Positions 23,052 to 31,437 of a stretch of 64,000 nucleotides of DNA are shown in pieces (the stretch's first letter is position 1; each line of letters opens with the position of its first letter). This DNA comes from Pseudoclavibacter sp. CFCC 11306. GTDB lineage: Bacteria; Actinomycetota; Actinomycetes; Actinomycetales; Microbacteriaceae. Under the pieces are notes generated by a model. It ran no database searches. It saw nothing but the letters and a program-made list of their open reading frames with translations, and was not told the origin of the DNA. The stretch is from contig NZ_WBKF01000002.1 of the NCBI RefSeq assembly GCF_008831235.1, positions 248,001 to 312,000 of the forward strand, given 5' to 3'. Both the position numbers and the translations under genes were made by a program.

Positions 23052-25862
23052 GTGGCACATACGAAGAGGCTGGTCATCGTCGAGTCTCCGGCCAAGGCGA
23101 AGACCATCGGCAAGTATCTCGGCGAAGACTACACAGTGCTCGCCTCGGTTGGTCACGTGCGTGACCTCATCGAGCCCAAGAACCTTCCGCCAGAGCTGAA
23201 GAAAGGCTCGCTCGGCAAGTTCTCGGTCGACGTCGACCACGGGTTCGAGCCGTACTACGAGGTCAGCAGCTCGAAGAAGAAGACCGTCGCCGAGCTGCGC
23301 CGAGCGTTGAAAGGTGCCGACGAACTCTATCTCGCAACTGATGAGGACCGCGAAGGGGAGGCCATCGCGTGGCACCTGCTGCAGGTGCTCAAGCCGAAGG
23401 TTCCCGTGCGGCGCATGGTGTTCCACGAGATCACCAAAGAGGCGATCACCAAGGCGAAAGAGACCACCCGAGATCTGAACACCGCGCTGGTCGATGCACA
23501 GGAGACCCGACGCATCCTCGACCGTCTCTACGGCTACGAGATCTCGCCGGTGCTCTGGCGCAAGGTCGGGCCGGGCCTTTCGGCAGGGCGAGTGCAGTCG
23601 GCGGCGACCCGTCTGGTGGTCGACCGTGAGCGCGAGCGCATCGCCTTCCGATCGGCCGAGTACTGGGACGTCGTCGTCGAGGCCAAGGCCGATGAAGACG
23701 CGACCGAGTTCGAGGCTCGACTGGTCAGCTACAACGGTGTGAAGATCGCGACGGGGCGAGACTTCAGCGACCGCGGCGAGCTGAAGACCGCTGCGCATGT
23801 GCTTACCGGCGACGAGGCCACGGCGCTCGCGACCGCACTCGAATCAGCGCGGCTTGAGGTCGCATCCGTCGAATCGAAGCCGTATCGTCGTCGCCCGGCA
23901 GCACCGTTCACCACCTCGACGCTGCAGCAGGAGGCCGCACGAAAGCTGCGCTTCTCGGCGCGACAGACGATGAGCCTGGCGCAGGGGCTGTACGAGAACG
24001 GCTACATCACCTATATGCGAACCGACTCGCCGATTCTGTCGCATCAGGCGGTCACCGCTGCCCGGGCGCAGGCGAAGTCGCTCTATGGCGAGAGCTCGGT
24101 GCCTGAGAAGCCTCGTGTCTACACCGGCAAGTCGAAGAACGCGCAGGAGGCGCACGAGGCGATCCGTCCGTCGGGCGACCACTTTCGGCTGCCCAGCGAT
24201 CTGCGCTCGAACCTGCGCGCCGACGAGCTGAAGCTCTACGACCTGATCTGGAAGCGCACCGTCGCCTCGCAGATGGCCGATGCGACCGGTTCGACCGCCA
24301 CAGCCACGCTGCGCTACGACGGCAAGGGCGTGAAGAGCGAGTTCACCGCCTCGGGCACGGTCATCACGTTCCGCGGCTTTCTCGACGCCTACGAAGAGGG
24401 ACGCGACGCCGACCGCCACGCGACCGCAGAGCGCGCCGCCAAAGAGCGTCGGCTTCCGGAGCTCGCGCAGGGGCAGTTCGTCTCGGTGATCGAACCCGAG
24501 TCGAAGCAGCACGAGACGCTGCCTCCGCCGCGCTACACCGAGGCGAGCCTGGTCAAGACCCTCGAAGAGCTGGGCATCGGGCGCCCGTCGACGTACGCGG
24601 CGATCATCTCGACCATCGTCGACCGCGGCTACGTGACGCCCAAGGGGCAGTCACTCGTGCCGACATGGGTCGCGTTCTCAGTGGTGCGTCTGCTCGAGCA
24701 GCACTTCACGTCGCTGGTCGACTACGACTTCACCGCAGGCATGGAGGGCGACCTCGACCGTATCGCCGCCGGTCAGGAAGACCGCCGCCACTGGCTCAGC
24801 CAGTTCTACTTCGGCGAAGGCGATCACCCCGGCCTGCGCTCGGTCATCGACAACCTGGGCGAGATCGACGCCCGCGGCATCAACTCGACGCCGATCACCG
24901 ACGCGATCACGCTGCGCATGGGCAAGTTCGGCCCGTATCTCGAGCAGCAGGTCGACGGGGAGGAGACCCCGAAACGGGTGAGCCTGCCTGACGGCCTCGA
25001 GCCCGACGAACTCACTGCAGCGAAGGCCGTCGAGATCATGGATCGCCCGAGCGGTGATCGCGAACTCGGTGTGAACCCCGACACCGGGCACACCGTCGTC
25101 GTCAAGGCTGGTCGTTTCGGGCCGTACGTCACCGAGACGCTGCCCGAGGGTGAAGAGTGGCCCAAGGGGGTCAAACCGCCGACGGCGTCGCTGTTCCGCA
25201 GCATGGAGCCGGCGACGGTCGACCTGGCCACAGCCCTGAAGCTGCTCTCGCTGCCGCGCGTGGTCGGCGAAGTCGACGACGTGCCGGTCGAGGCGCTCAA
25301 CGGCCGCTACGGGCCGTACCTCAAACACGGCAAAGAGACGCGTTCGCTGCCCGACGAGGATGCGATCTTCTCGATCGACCTCGAGAAGGCGAAAGAGCTG
25401 CTCGCTCAGCCGAAGTACGGCGGTCGTCGCGCGGCGGCTCCACCGCTGCGCGAGTTCGACAAGCCCGACCCGGTCAGTGAGAAGCCGATCGTCGTGAAGA
25501 ACGGCCGTTTCGGGCCGTACGTCACCGACGGTGAGATCAACGCGACCGTACCCAAGGCCGAGAACGCCGAAGAGCTCACGTACGAGCGCGCCGTCGAGCT
25601 GCTCGCCATCAAGCGAGAGAAGGGTCCGGCCAAGAAACGCACTCGTAAGGCCCCCGCGAAGAAGGCCCCGGCGAAGAAGGCGACCGCGAAGAAGACGACT
25701 GCTCGCAAGACCGCGGCAAAGAAGACCACGGCGGCGAAGACGTCCACAGCCAAGAAGACGGCCACGGCGAAGAAAGCCCCGGCGAAGAAGGCGACAACGG
25801 CCAAGACAGCCACGGCAGCGAAGCCCGCGACCGCAGGTGACGGCGAGAGCACCGGCCAGTGA
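23052..25862 (+). CDS. topA: DNA topoisomerase I (type IA)
   Basis: This enzyme relaxes negatively supercoiled DNA through a 5'-phosphotyrosine intermediate. It has 936 residues. The TOPRIM domain covers about 5-120 (VESPAKAKTI, then LATDEDREGEAIAWH with the metal-binding acidic residues). The catalytic tyrosine is Y321 in ITYMRTDSP. The C-terminus has no zinc fingers; instead it has several repeats with KxGRFGPYV cores, followed by a tail of about 75 residues rich in Lys/Ala/Thr. This is the known actinobacterial form, where the basic tail aids processivity. The GTG at 23052 has GAGGAA upstream. The stop overlaps tmk as GTGA. Confidence 0.97.
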   Translation: MAHTKRLVIVESPAKAKTIGKYLGEDYTVLASVGHVRDLIEPKNLPPELKKGSLGKFSVDVDHGFEPYYEVSSSKKKTVAELRRALKGADELYLATDEDREGEAIAWHLLQVLKPKVPVRRMVFHEITKEAITKAKETTRDLNTALVDAQETRRILDRLYGYEISPVLWRKVGPGLSAGRVQSAATRLVVDRERERIAFRSAEYWDVVVEAKADEDATEFEARLVSYNGVKIATGRDFSDRGELKTAAHVLTGDEATALATALESARLEVASVESKPYRRRPAAPFTTSTLQQEAARKLRFSARQTMSLAQGLYENGYITYMRTDSPILSHQAVTAARAQAKSLYGESSVPEKPRVYTGKSKNAQEAHEAIRPSGDHFRLPSDLRSNLRADELKLYDLIWKRTVASQMADATGSTATATLRYDGKGVKSEFTASGTVITFRGFLDAYEEGRDADRHATAERAAKERRLPELAQGQFVSVIEPESKQHETLPPPRYTEASLVKTLEELGIGRPSTYAAIISTIVDRGYVTPKGQSLVPTWVAFSVVRLLEQHFTSLVDYDFTAGMEGDLDRIAAGQEDRRHWLSQFYFGEGDHPGLRSVIDNLGEIDARGINSTPITDAITLRMGKFGPYLEQQVDGEETPKRVSLPDGLEPDELTAAKAVEIMDRPSGDRELGVNPDTGHTVVVKAGRFGPYVTETLPEGEEWPKGVKPPTASLFRSMEPATVDLATALKLLSLPRVVGEVDDVPVEALNGRYGPYLKHGKETRSLPDEDAIFSIDLEKAKELLAQPKYGGRRAAAPPLREFDKPDPVSEKPIVVKNGRFGPYVTDGEINATVPKAENAEELTYERAVELLAIKREKGPAKKRTRKAPAKKAPAKKATAKKTTARKTAAKKTTAAKTSTAKKTATAKKAPAKKATTAKTATAAKPATAGDGESTGQ

Positions 25863-26560
25863 CCGAGAAGGCTGAGCGGCATGGCCTCTTCGTCACCATC
25901 GAAGGCATCGATGGTGCCGGGAAGTCGACCCAGCTGACCCTGCTGCGAGACTGGCTGACCGCAGCAGGCCATGAAGTCGTCTCGACCTTCGAACCGGGTG
26001 CGACGCCGCTCGGCGGCAGCCTGCGAGAGCTGCTGCTGCATACTGAGGGCCCGGTCTCCGAGCGCGCCGAGGCGCTGCTCTACGCCGCCGACCGCGCCCA
26101 GCACGTCGATCAGGTGGTGCGGCCGGGTCTCGAACGCGGCGCGGTCGTGATCTCTGACCGGTATCTCGATTCGTCGATCGCCTATCAGGGCGCCGGGCGA
26201 CGGCTGCTCGCGAACGAGATCCGTGATCTGTCGCTCTGGGCGACCGACGGGCTGCTGCCCGATCTGACCGTGCTGCTCGACCTGCCGATCGCTCAGGCGG
26301 CGTCGCGGGTGGATGCCGAGCCCGGCGAACGGGACCGTCTCGAGAGCGAGCGTGCAGACTTCCACCAGCGCGTGCGCAGCGGCTTTCTCGCGTTGGCGGT
26401 CGCCGATCCTCAGCGTTTCGAGATCATCGACGCCCGACTGGCGGTCGACGACATCGCCGAGCGCATCCGCCGCGCCGTCATGCAGCGGCTGACAGGGCAG
26501 ATCGCTGCCGACGACTCTGTCGGCGAACCTGCGAGCCCTGATGTCAGCGGCGAACGCTAG
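25859..26560 (+). CDS. tmk: dTMP kinase
   Basis: This enzyme phosphorylates dTMP to dTDP for DNA synthesis. The protein has 233 residues, including a divergent C-terminal extension of about 20. The P-loop is GIDGAGKST (16-24), the substrate DRY motif is in VISDRYLDSSIAYQGAGR, and the lid carries Arg residues in GERDRLESE. The GTG start overlaps the topA stop by four bases, so translation is coupled. A weak internal promoter for the next gene overlaps the tmk stop. Confidence 0.96.
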   Translation: MTEKAERHGLFVTIEGIDGAGKSTQLTLLRDWLTAAGHEVVSTFEPGATPLGGSLRELLLHTEGPVSERAEALLYAADRAQHVDQVVRPGLERGAVVISDRYLDSSIAYQGAGRRLLANEIRDLSLWATDGLLPDLTVLLDLPIAQAASRVDAEPGERDRLESERADFHQRVRSGFLALAVADPQRFEIIDARLAVDDIAERIRRAVMQRLTGQIAADDSVGEPASPDVSGER

Positions 26561-26563
26561 GCT
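26558..26563 (+). promoter_or_regulatory. Possible internal leaderless -10 box (TAGGCT) of holB
   Basis: TAGGCT overlaps the tmk stop codon and is followed by six bases and the holB ATG at 26570, where no ribosome site is seen. Confidence 0.4.
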
Positions 26564-26569
26564 CCACAC

Positions 26570-27739
26570 ATGAACGCACCCGCAGCATCCGCATCACTGA
26601 GTCGGCGACTCGTCGGCCAGCCGCAGGTCGTCGCCCAGCTCGAGCACACCATCGCGCACGCCGACGACCCCAAAGTGATGACGCACGCCTGGCTGTTCAC
26701 CGGCCCGCCCGGGTCGGGGCGGTCGGTCGCCGCGCTCGCCTTTGCCGCCGAGCTGCAGGCGATCGGCGCCAGCGATCCCGATCATCAGCGGGTGATGGTC
26801 GAGGCGGGCACGCACCCCGATGTGCAGGTGGTGCGCACTGACAAGGTCATTATCAGCATCGACGAGGTGCGCGACATCGTGCGCCAGTCGCAGCTGTCGC
26901 CGTCGGTGGGGCGCTGGCGCATCCAGGTCATCGAAGACGCCGACCGCATGAGCGAGCACACCTCGAACGTGCTGCTCAAATCGCTCGAAGAGCCGCCCGA
27001 CCGCACCGTGTGGATTCTCTGCGCACCGGGCGAGGCCGATCTGCTGCCGACCATCCGCTCGCGCGTGCGCATCGTGCGGCTGGGCACGCCCTCTCCAGAC
27101 GCCATCGCCGATCTGCTCACGAGCGAGTCGAACGTGAGTCGCGACCTGGCGCTGCTGGCCGCACGCGCCTCGCAGTCGCACATCGGCATGGCGCGGCGTC
27201 TGGCCACCGACGCGGCGGCGCGGGAACGGCGGCGCTCATCACTCACCGGCATTCTGAGCATCGACAGTCTCAGCCGTGCCATGGCCGTCTCGCGCCAGCT
27301 GCTGCAGATCGCCAAAGACGACGCCACTGCGCTGGTCGGCGACGAAGAGCAGCAGGAACGCGCCAAGCTGATGCGTCAGATGGGGCTTGGCCCCGACGAC
27401 CGGGTGCCGCCGAAGCTGCGCTCGCAGCTTCGCGAGGCTGAAGACAACTGGAAGCGTCGCTCGAAGCGCGCGCTGGCCGACGGCGTCGACCGGGTGCTCA
27501 CCGATGCGCAGGCGCTGCTGCGAGACGCGCTGCTGTCGAAGCTGGGCAGCGGGCAGCAGCTGATCAACGGCGACCTGATCGACGAGCTGCAGACCTTCGC
27601 ACGGCGCTACACCGAGGCTCAGCTGCTGCACGGCATCGACGCCACCGAGCAGGCGAGAGGCCAGCTGGCGCACAACGTCTCGCCGGCCCTCGTGCTCGAC
27701 GCATATCTGGCGAGTCTCGTTCCGGGGGTGCTGCAGTGA
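26570..27739 (+). CDS. holB: DNA polymerase III subunit delta'
   Basis: This is a clamp-loader subunit of the replisome. It has 389 residues with the AAA+ fold: a P-loop position GPPGSGRS (Arg in place of Lys), IISIDEVRDIV and VIEDADRMSEHTSNVLLKSLEEPP, where the last is the delta' signature. The zinc-binding cysteines of the classical DnaX/delta' module are not seen. The altered P-loop fits the known inability of delta' to hydrolyse ATP. The C-terminal domain (about 220-389) is helical. It lies between tmk and a lipoprotein gene with a four-base overlap at the 3' end. Confidence 0.92.
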   Translation: MNAPAASASLSRRLVGQPQVVAQLEHTIAHADDPKVMTHAWLFTGPPGSGRSVAALAFAAELQAIGASDPDHQRVMVEAGTHPDVQVVRTDKVIISIDEVRDIVRQSQLSPSVGRWRIQVIEDADRMSEHTSNVLLKSLEEPPDRTVWILCAPGEADLLPTIRSRVRIVRLGTPSPDAIADLLTSESNVSRDLALLAARASQSHIGMARRLATDAAARERRRSSLTGILSIDSLSRAMAVSRQLLQIAKDDATALVGDEEQQERAKLMRQMGLGPDDRVPPKLRSQLREAEDNWKRRSKRALADGVDRVLTDAQALLRDALLSKLGSGQQLINGDLIDELQTFARRYTEAQLLHGIDATEQARGQLAHNVSPALVLDAYLASLVPGVLQ

Positions 27740-29319
27740 GCGGGGTGGGCCGGTCGGCTCGAACGCGACCGCTGCTGGCCGCGCTCGCCGGTCTCGTTGC
27801 GCTGGCGCTCTCTCTTGGCGGATGCGCCCTCGGTCCGGTCGTCTCGGGATCGGACCCGAACTCCGGTGCGGCCGACGACTTCGACCCGACGCAGGGTGTG
27901 CCCGCCGAGCTGCAGCAGTTCTACAGCCAGCAGCTCGACTGGTCAGACTGCGGCGACGGCGCAGACTGCGCGGCGCTCACGCTGCCGCTCGACTGGTCGC
28001 AGCCGCAGGGCGACACCGTTTCGGTCGCTCTCGCCCGAAAGGCTGCCGACGGCAGCGGGCATCACCGGGCACTGGTGATGAACCCCGGTGGCCCCGGGGC
28101 TCCAGCCCTGCAGTACGCCACCGACAAGTCGTACCGCGACTACTTCTTCGGGTCTGCGCTGCAGCGTGAGTTCGACATCGTGACCTTCGACCCGCGAGGC
28201 GTCGCAGGCAAGTCCACACCGGTGCGCTGCGTCGATGCGGAGCAGATGGATCACTACCTCTACGACCTGCCGGCCGCGCCGAGAGGCACCTCGGCATACA
28301 TCGCCGAGTCAGAGGCGAATTCGAAAGCGTTCGGTGCGGCCTGCCAAGCCAATACCGGCCCGCTGCTCGGGCATGTCGACACGGCGAGCGTCGCCCGTGA
28401 CCTCGACGTGCTCCGCGCTGCCATGGGGCAGCCGCAGCTCGACTACCTCGGCTACTCGTACGGCACGCGGATCGGCGCTGCATACGCCGATCTCTTCCCT
28501 GATCGCGTCGGGGCGTTCGTGCTCGATGGGGCCGTCGACCCATCGCTGTCGGCCGAAGACATGCTCGTCGAGCAGGTCGGCGGGTTCGAATCGGCGGCGC
28601 GGTCATTCCTGCAGAACTGCGTCTCGAACGCCTCCTGCCCCTTCACCGGCACTGCAGACGAAGCCGCCACACAGCTGGCCGCACTGATCGGCGGGCTCGA
28701 CCAGCATCCGCTGTCAGCGGCAGACGGCCGTCAGCTGGGCAGTGACACCATGGTGACCGCGATCAGTTCGGCGCTGTACTCGCGCTCGCAGTGGGGCACG
28801 CTGGCTCGGGCGATCACCAGCGTGAGTCAGGGCGACGCCCGAGGTGCGATGGCTTTGGCCGACCAGTACAACTCGCGCTCGGCCGACGGCACATACGAAG
28901 ACAACTCCACCGAAGTGCTCACTGCGGTCAACTGCATCGACCTGCCCGCCGACCAGACCCCAGAAGGCGTGCAGCGGCTGAACGAGCGCATCCGGGCGGC
29001 GGGGCCGGTGTTCGGGCAGTTCCAGGCAAATGGCACGGCGATGTGCAGTGGGTGGCCGGTGCCGCCCACGGGAGCGCCGCACAAGGTCAGCGCGACCGGC
29101 TCGGCGCCCATCATGGTGATCGGCACGACCGGCGACCCGGCGACGCCGTACGCCTGGGCGCAGTCGCTGGCCGACCAGCTCGACCACGGTTTTCTCGTCA
29201 CGAACGTGGGTGAGGGGCACACCGCCTACAACAGCATGGCGTCGGCCTGTATCACGCGTGCGGTCGAGCGCTTTCTCGTCGCCGGTGAGCAGCCGGCCGA
29301 CGGGCTGCGCTGCGAGTAG
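27736..29319 (+). CDS. Secreted lipoprotein alpha/beta hydrolase (tripeptidyl aminopeptidase-like, TAP domain)
   Basis: This is a surface-bound hydrolase of 527 residues. The signal peptide ends in a lipobox LGGC with C30 as the lipidated cysteine. The alpha/beta hydrolase core has the oxyanion segment MNPGGPGAPA, the nucleophile S241 in GYSYGT, and the C-terminal TAP-like domain with GTTGDPATPY (acidic residue) and GEGHTAY (histidine). Relatives cleave tripeptides or esters, including the SlpD/E-type proteases of Streptomyces and mycobacterial CaeA-like enzymes. The GTG start overlaps the holB stop by four bases. It is the last gene before tRNA-Thr. Confidence 0.88.
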   Translation: MSGVGRSARTRPLLAALAGLVALALSLGGCALGPVVSGSDPNSGAADDFDPTQGVPAELQQFYSQQLDWSDCGDGADCAALTLPLDWSQPQGDTVSVALARKAADGSGHHRALVMNPGGPGAPALQYATDKSYRDYFFGSALQREFDIVTFDPRGVAGKSTPVRCVDAEQMDHYLYDLPAAPRGTSAYIAESEANSKAFGAACQANTGPLLGHVDTASVARDLDVLRAAMGQPQLDYLGYSYGTRIGAAYADLFPDRVGAFVLDGAVDPSLSAEDMLVEQVGGFESAARSFLQNCVSNASCPFTGTADEAATQLAALIGGLDQHPLSAADGRQLGSDTMVTAISSALYSRSQWGTLARAITSVSQGDARGAMALADQYNSRSADGTYEDNSTEVLTAVNCIDLPADQTPEGVQRLNERIRAAGPVFGQFQANGTAMCSGWPVPPTGAPHKVSATGSAPIMVIGTTGDPATPYAWAQSLADQLDHGFLVTNVGEGHTAYNSMASACITRAVERFLVAGEQPADGLRCE

Positions 29320-29417
29320 TGCGCAAGCCGCGCCGCAAGTCGTGCTGCGCGTCGTGCTGCGAATGGTGAATCCGGCTGAACTTCTGGTAGTCTGTTCGGC
29401 GGTGCCGCGAGGCATTG

Positions 29418-29490
29418 GCCACCTTAGCTCAGTCGGTAGAGCACTTCACTCGTAATGAAGGGGTCGCGAGTTCGATTCTCGCAGGTGGCT
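29418..29490 (+). tRNA. tRNA-Thr (anticodon CGT)
   Basis: The 73-base sequence forms a full cloverleaf: acceptor stem GCCACCT/AGGTGGC, anticodon arm CTTCA-CTCGTAA-TGAAG giving CGT for codon ACG, and T loop TTCGATT. The discriminator is T and CCA is not encoded. A TAGTCT box at 29388-29393 could be its -10 element. Confidence 0.95.
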
Positions 29491-29527
29491 CTCGAATCTT
29501 CTCTGTGTTTCCTTTCTGCCTGCCACG

Positions 29528-29533
29528 TAGGCT
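29528..29533 (+). promoter_or_regulatory. Leaderless -10 box (TAGGCT) of the SulP gene
   Basis: TAGGCT plus six bases precede the ATG at 29540. There is no Shine-Dalgarno sequence between them. Confidence 0.45.
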
Positions 29534-29539
29534 GAATCC

Positions 29540-31300
29540 ATGAACCCCCGCTTGGCACGCTGGCTGCCCGGCCTGCAGACGGCCGGGCGCTATCGACTGC
29601 CGTGGCTGCGTCACGATCTGCTGGCGGGTGCAACGCTCACCGCACTGCTCATTCCTGCTGGCATGGGGTACGCGCAGGTCGCCGGCCTGCCGCCGGTTAC
29701 CGGACTCTATGCGAGCATCGTTCCCCTTCTGGTCTATGCGGTGGTGGGTCCGTCCAGAATCCTCGTGCTCGGTCCGGACTCATCGCTGGCGCCAATGATC
29801 GCTGCAGCGATCGTGCCGCTGTCGGCTGGCAGTCCACAGCGCGTCGTCGCATTGGCCGGGCTGCTTGCGATCATCATCGGTGCGCTCATGCTGCTGGGCG
29901 GTCTCATGCGTCTGGGGTTTCTCGCCGATTTTCTCTCGAAGCCCATTCGTATCGGCTATCTCAACGGCATCGTCATCGTGATCATGCTGAGCCAGCTGCC
30001 GAATCTGCTGGGCGTCGACGATCCTTCGGGCTCGCCGCTGGGTGCGCTGCCGGCGACTCTTGCCAACCTGAGAGCAGGCCACATCGCCTGGGCCGCGTTG
30101 ACCATCGGGCTGGCCTCAATCGCAGCAATGATCTTGCTGCGTCTGATCGCGAAGACGATCCCCTCGGCGTTTCTAGTGATCGGGCTGGCAACGGCCGCAG
30201 TCGCTGCCCTCGGGCTGCAGTCCGCCGTCGACGTCGTCGGAGCGTTGCCATTTGGGCTGCCGCATCCGACACTGAGCGGGCTGCTTCCGAGCGACCTGGT
30301 CGAACTGGCCGTTCCGGCGATGGGCATCGCCCTGATCGCGTTTGCCGACACAAGCATCCTCTCTCGCACGTTTGCGGCGCGAACCGGCAGTCACGTCAGC
30401 AGCAATCGTGAGATGATCGCCGTCGGCGTCGCAAACGTCTCGACTGGTCTGTTCGGAGGGTTTCCGGTCTCGGGTTCGTCGTCACGCACCCCAGTCGTGC
30501 AGTCGGTGGGCGGGCGGACGCAGCTCTCATCGGTCGTCGGGGCACTGCTGCTCATCGTTTTCATCCTGCTTGCGCCCGGGGTGACCGCCTACCTGCCAGA
30601 AGCCGCCCTTGCGGCGGTGGTGATCGCCGCCACTGCGACGATGTTCTCGGCCCGTGATGTGCTCAGGCTCGTGCGGCGCAGCCCGATCGAGGCCCTTCTG
30701 AGCCTTGCGACGACGGCCGGCGTCGTTGCGTTCGGTGTGCTCGAAGGCGTCGCGATCGCGGTAGGCCTGTCACTTCTCGCGTTCATCAATCAGACGCGTC
30801 GTCCGTATCGCACCGAGCTGGGGCTGGTCCCAGGGGTGCGCGGCTACCATGACCTCACCAGGCACCCCGAGGGCAGAAGACTGCCCGGCATCGCGATCGC
30901 ACGCTTCGATGCGCCGCTCATCTTCGCGAACAGCGGATTGTTCACCGCATTCGTTCAGGAGCTGGCAGATCGGCCTCGCGACCCGCCGGTGCACACGCTG
31001 ATTCTGGCGGCTGAGCCGGTGACCAGAGTCGACATCACCGCTGCGGATGCGATCGCGGCTCTTGACGACGAACTCACTCAACAGGGAGTTCGGCTGGTTC
31101 TTGCCGAGGCTCGTGGGCCGATGAAGGATCAGCTCATCCGGTTCGGAGCCGGTGAGCGTTTCGAAGAGACCGGCCGGTTCGCTCCCACCGTGGGGGCGGC
31201 GGTGGATGCCATTACCGGAAGCCTGCGCACCGACATCGCTGAAGAGCCTGAGGCAGGGTCTGATCAAGAGACCGGCCCGACTCAACATCCCCCGAAGTGA
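29540..31300 (+). CDS. SulP family anion permease with STAS domain
   Basis: This is a membrane transporter of the SLC26/SulP family that moves sulfate, bicarbonate or dicarboxylates with protons or sodium. It has 586 residues. The N-terminal signature is LTALLIPAGMGYAQVAGLPPVTGLYAS (about 32-58), followed by 10-12 helices with the gate segment VSGSSSRTPV. The cytoplasmic STAS domain covers about 440-565. Third-position bias is somewhat lower than in neighbours, with more T and A. The gene stands alone, with a start-proximal TAGGCT box. The substrate cannot be assigned. Confidence 0.88.
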   Translation: MNPRLARWLPGLQTAGRYRLPWLRHDLLAGATLTALLIPAGMGYAQVAGLPPVTGLYASIVPLLVYAVVGPSRILVLGPDSSLAPMIAAAIVPLSAGSPQRVVALAGLLAIIIGALMLLGGLMRLGFLADFLSKPIRIGYLNGIVIVIMLSQLPNLLGVDDPSGSPLGALPATLANLRAGHIAWAALTIGLASIAAMILLRLIAKTIPSAFLVIGLATAAVAALGLQSAVDVVGALPFGLPHPTLSGLLPSDLVELAVPAMGIALIAFADTSILSRTFAARTGSHVSSNREMIAVGVANVSTGLFGGFPVSGSSSRTPVVQSVGGRTQLSSVVGALLLIVFILLAPGVTAYLPEAALAAVVIAATATMFSARDVLRLVRRSPIEALLSLATTAGVVAFGVLEGVAIAVGLSLLAFINQTRRPYRTELGLVPGVRGYHDLTRHPEGRRLPGIAIARFDAPLIFANSGLFTAFVQELADRPRDPPVHTLILAAEPVTRVDITAADAIAALDDELTQQGVRLVLAEARGPMKDQLIRFGAGERFEETGRFAPTVGAAVDAITGSLRTDIAEEPEAGSDQETGPTQHPPK

Positions 31301-31437
31301 GCCGGGCCGGCGTGGTTCGCGCTGAAGTCGGCCCTGCAGCGCACCGGTCACGGTGTGCAGCCAATCTGGGCGGTGCAGTGCCCGATGCCTGACCAGGGGC
31401 ACGGGAGTGCGCCGACTTCAACGCAGTCAGTGGGCGA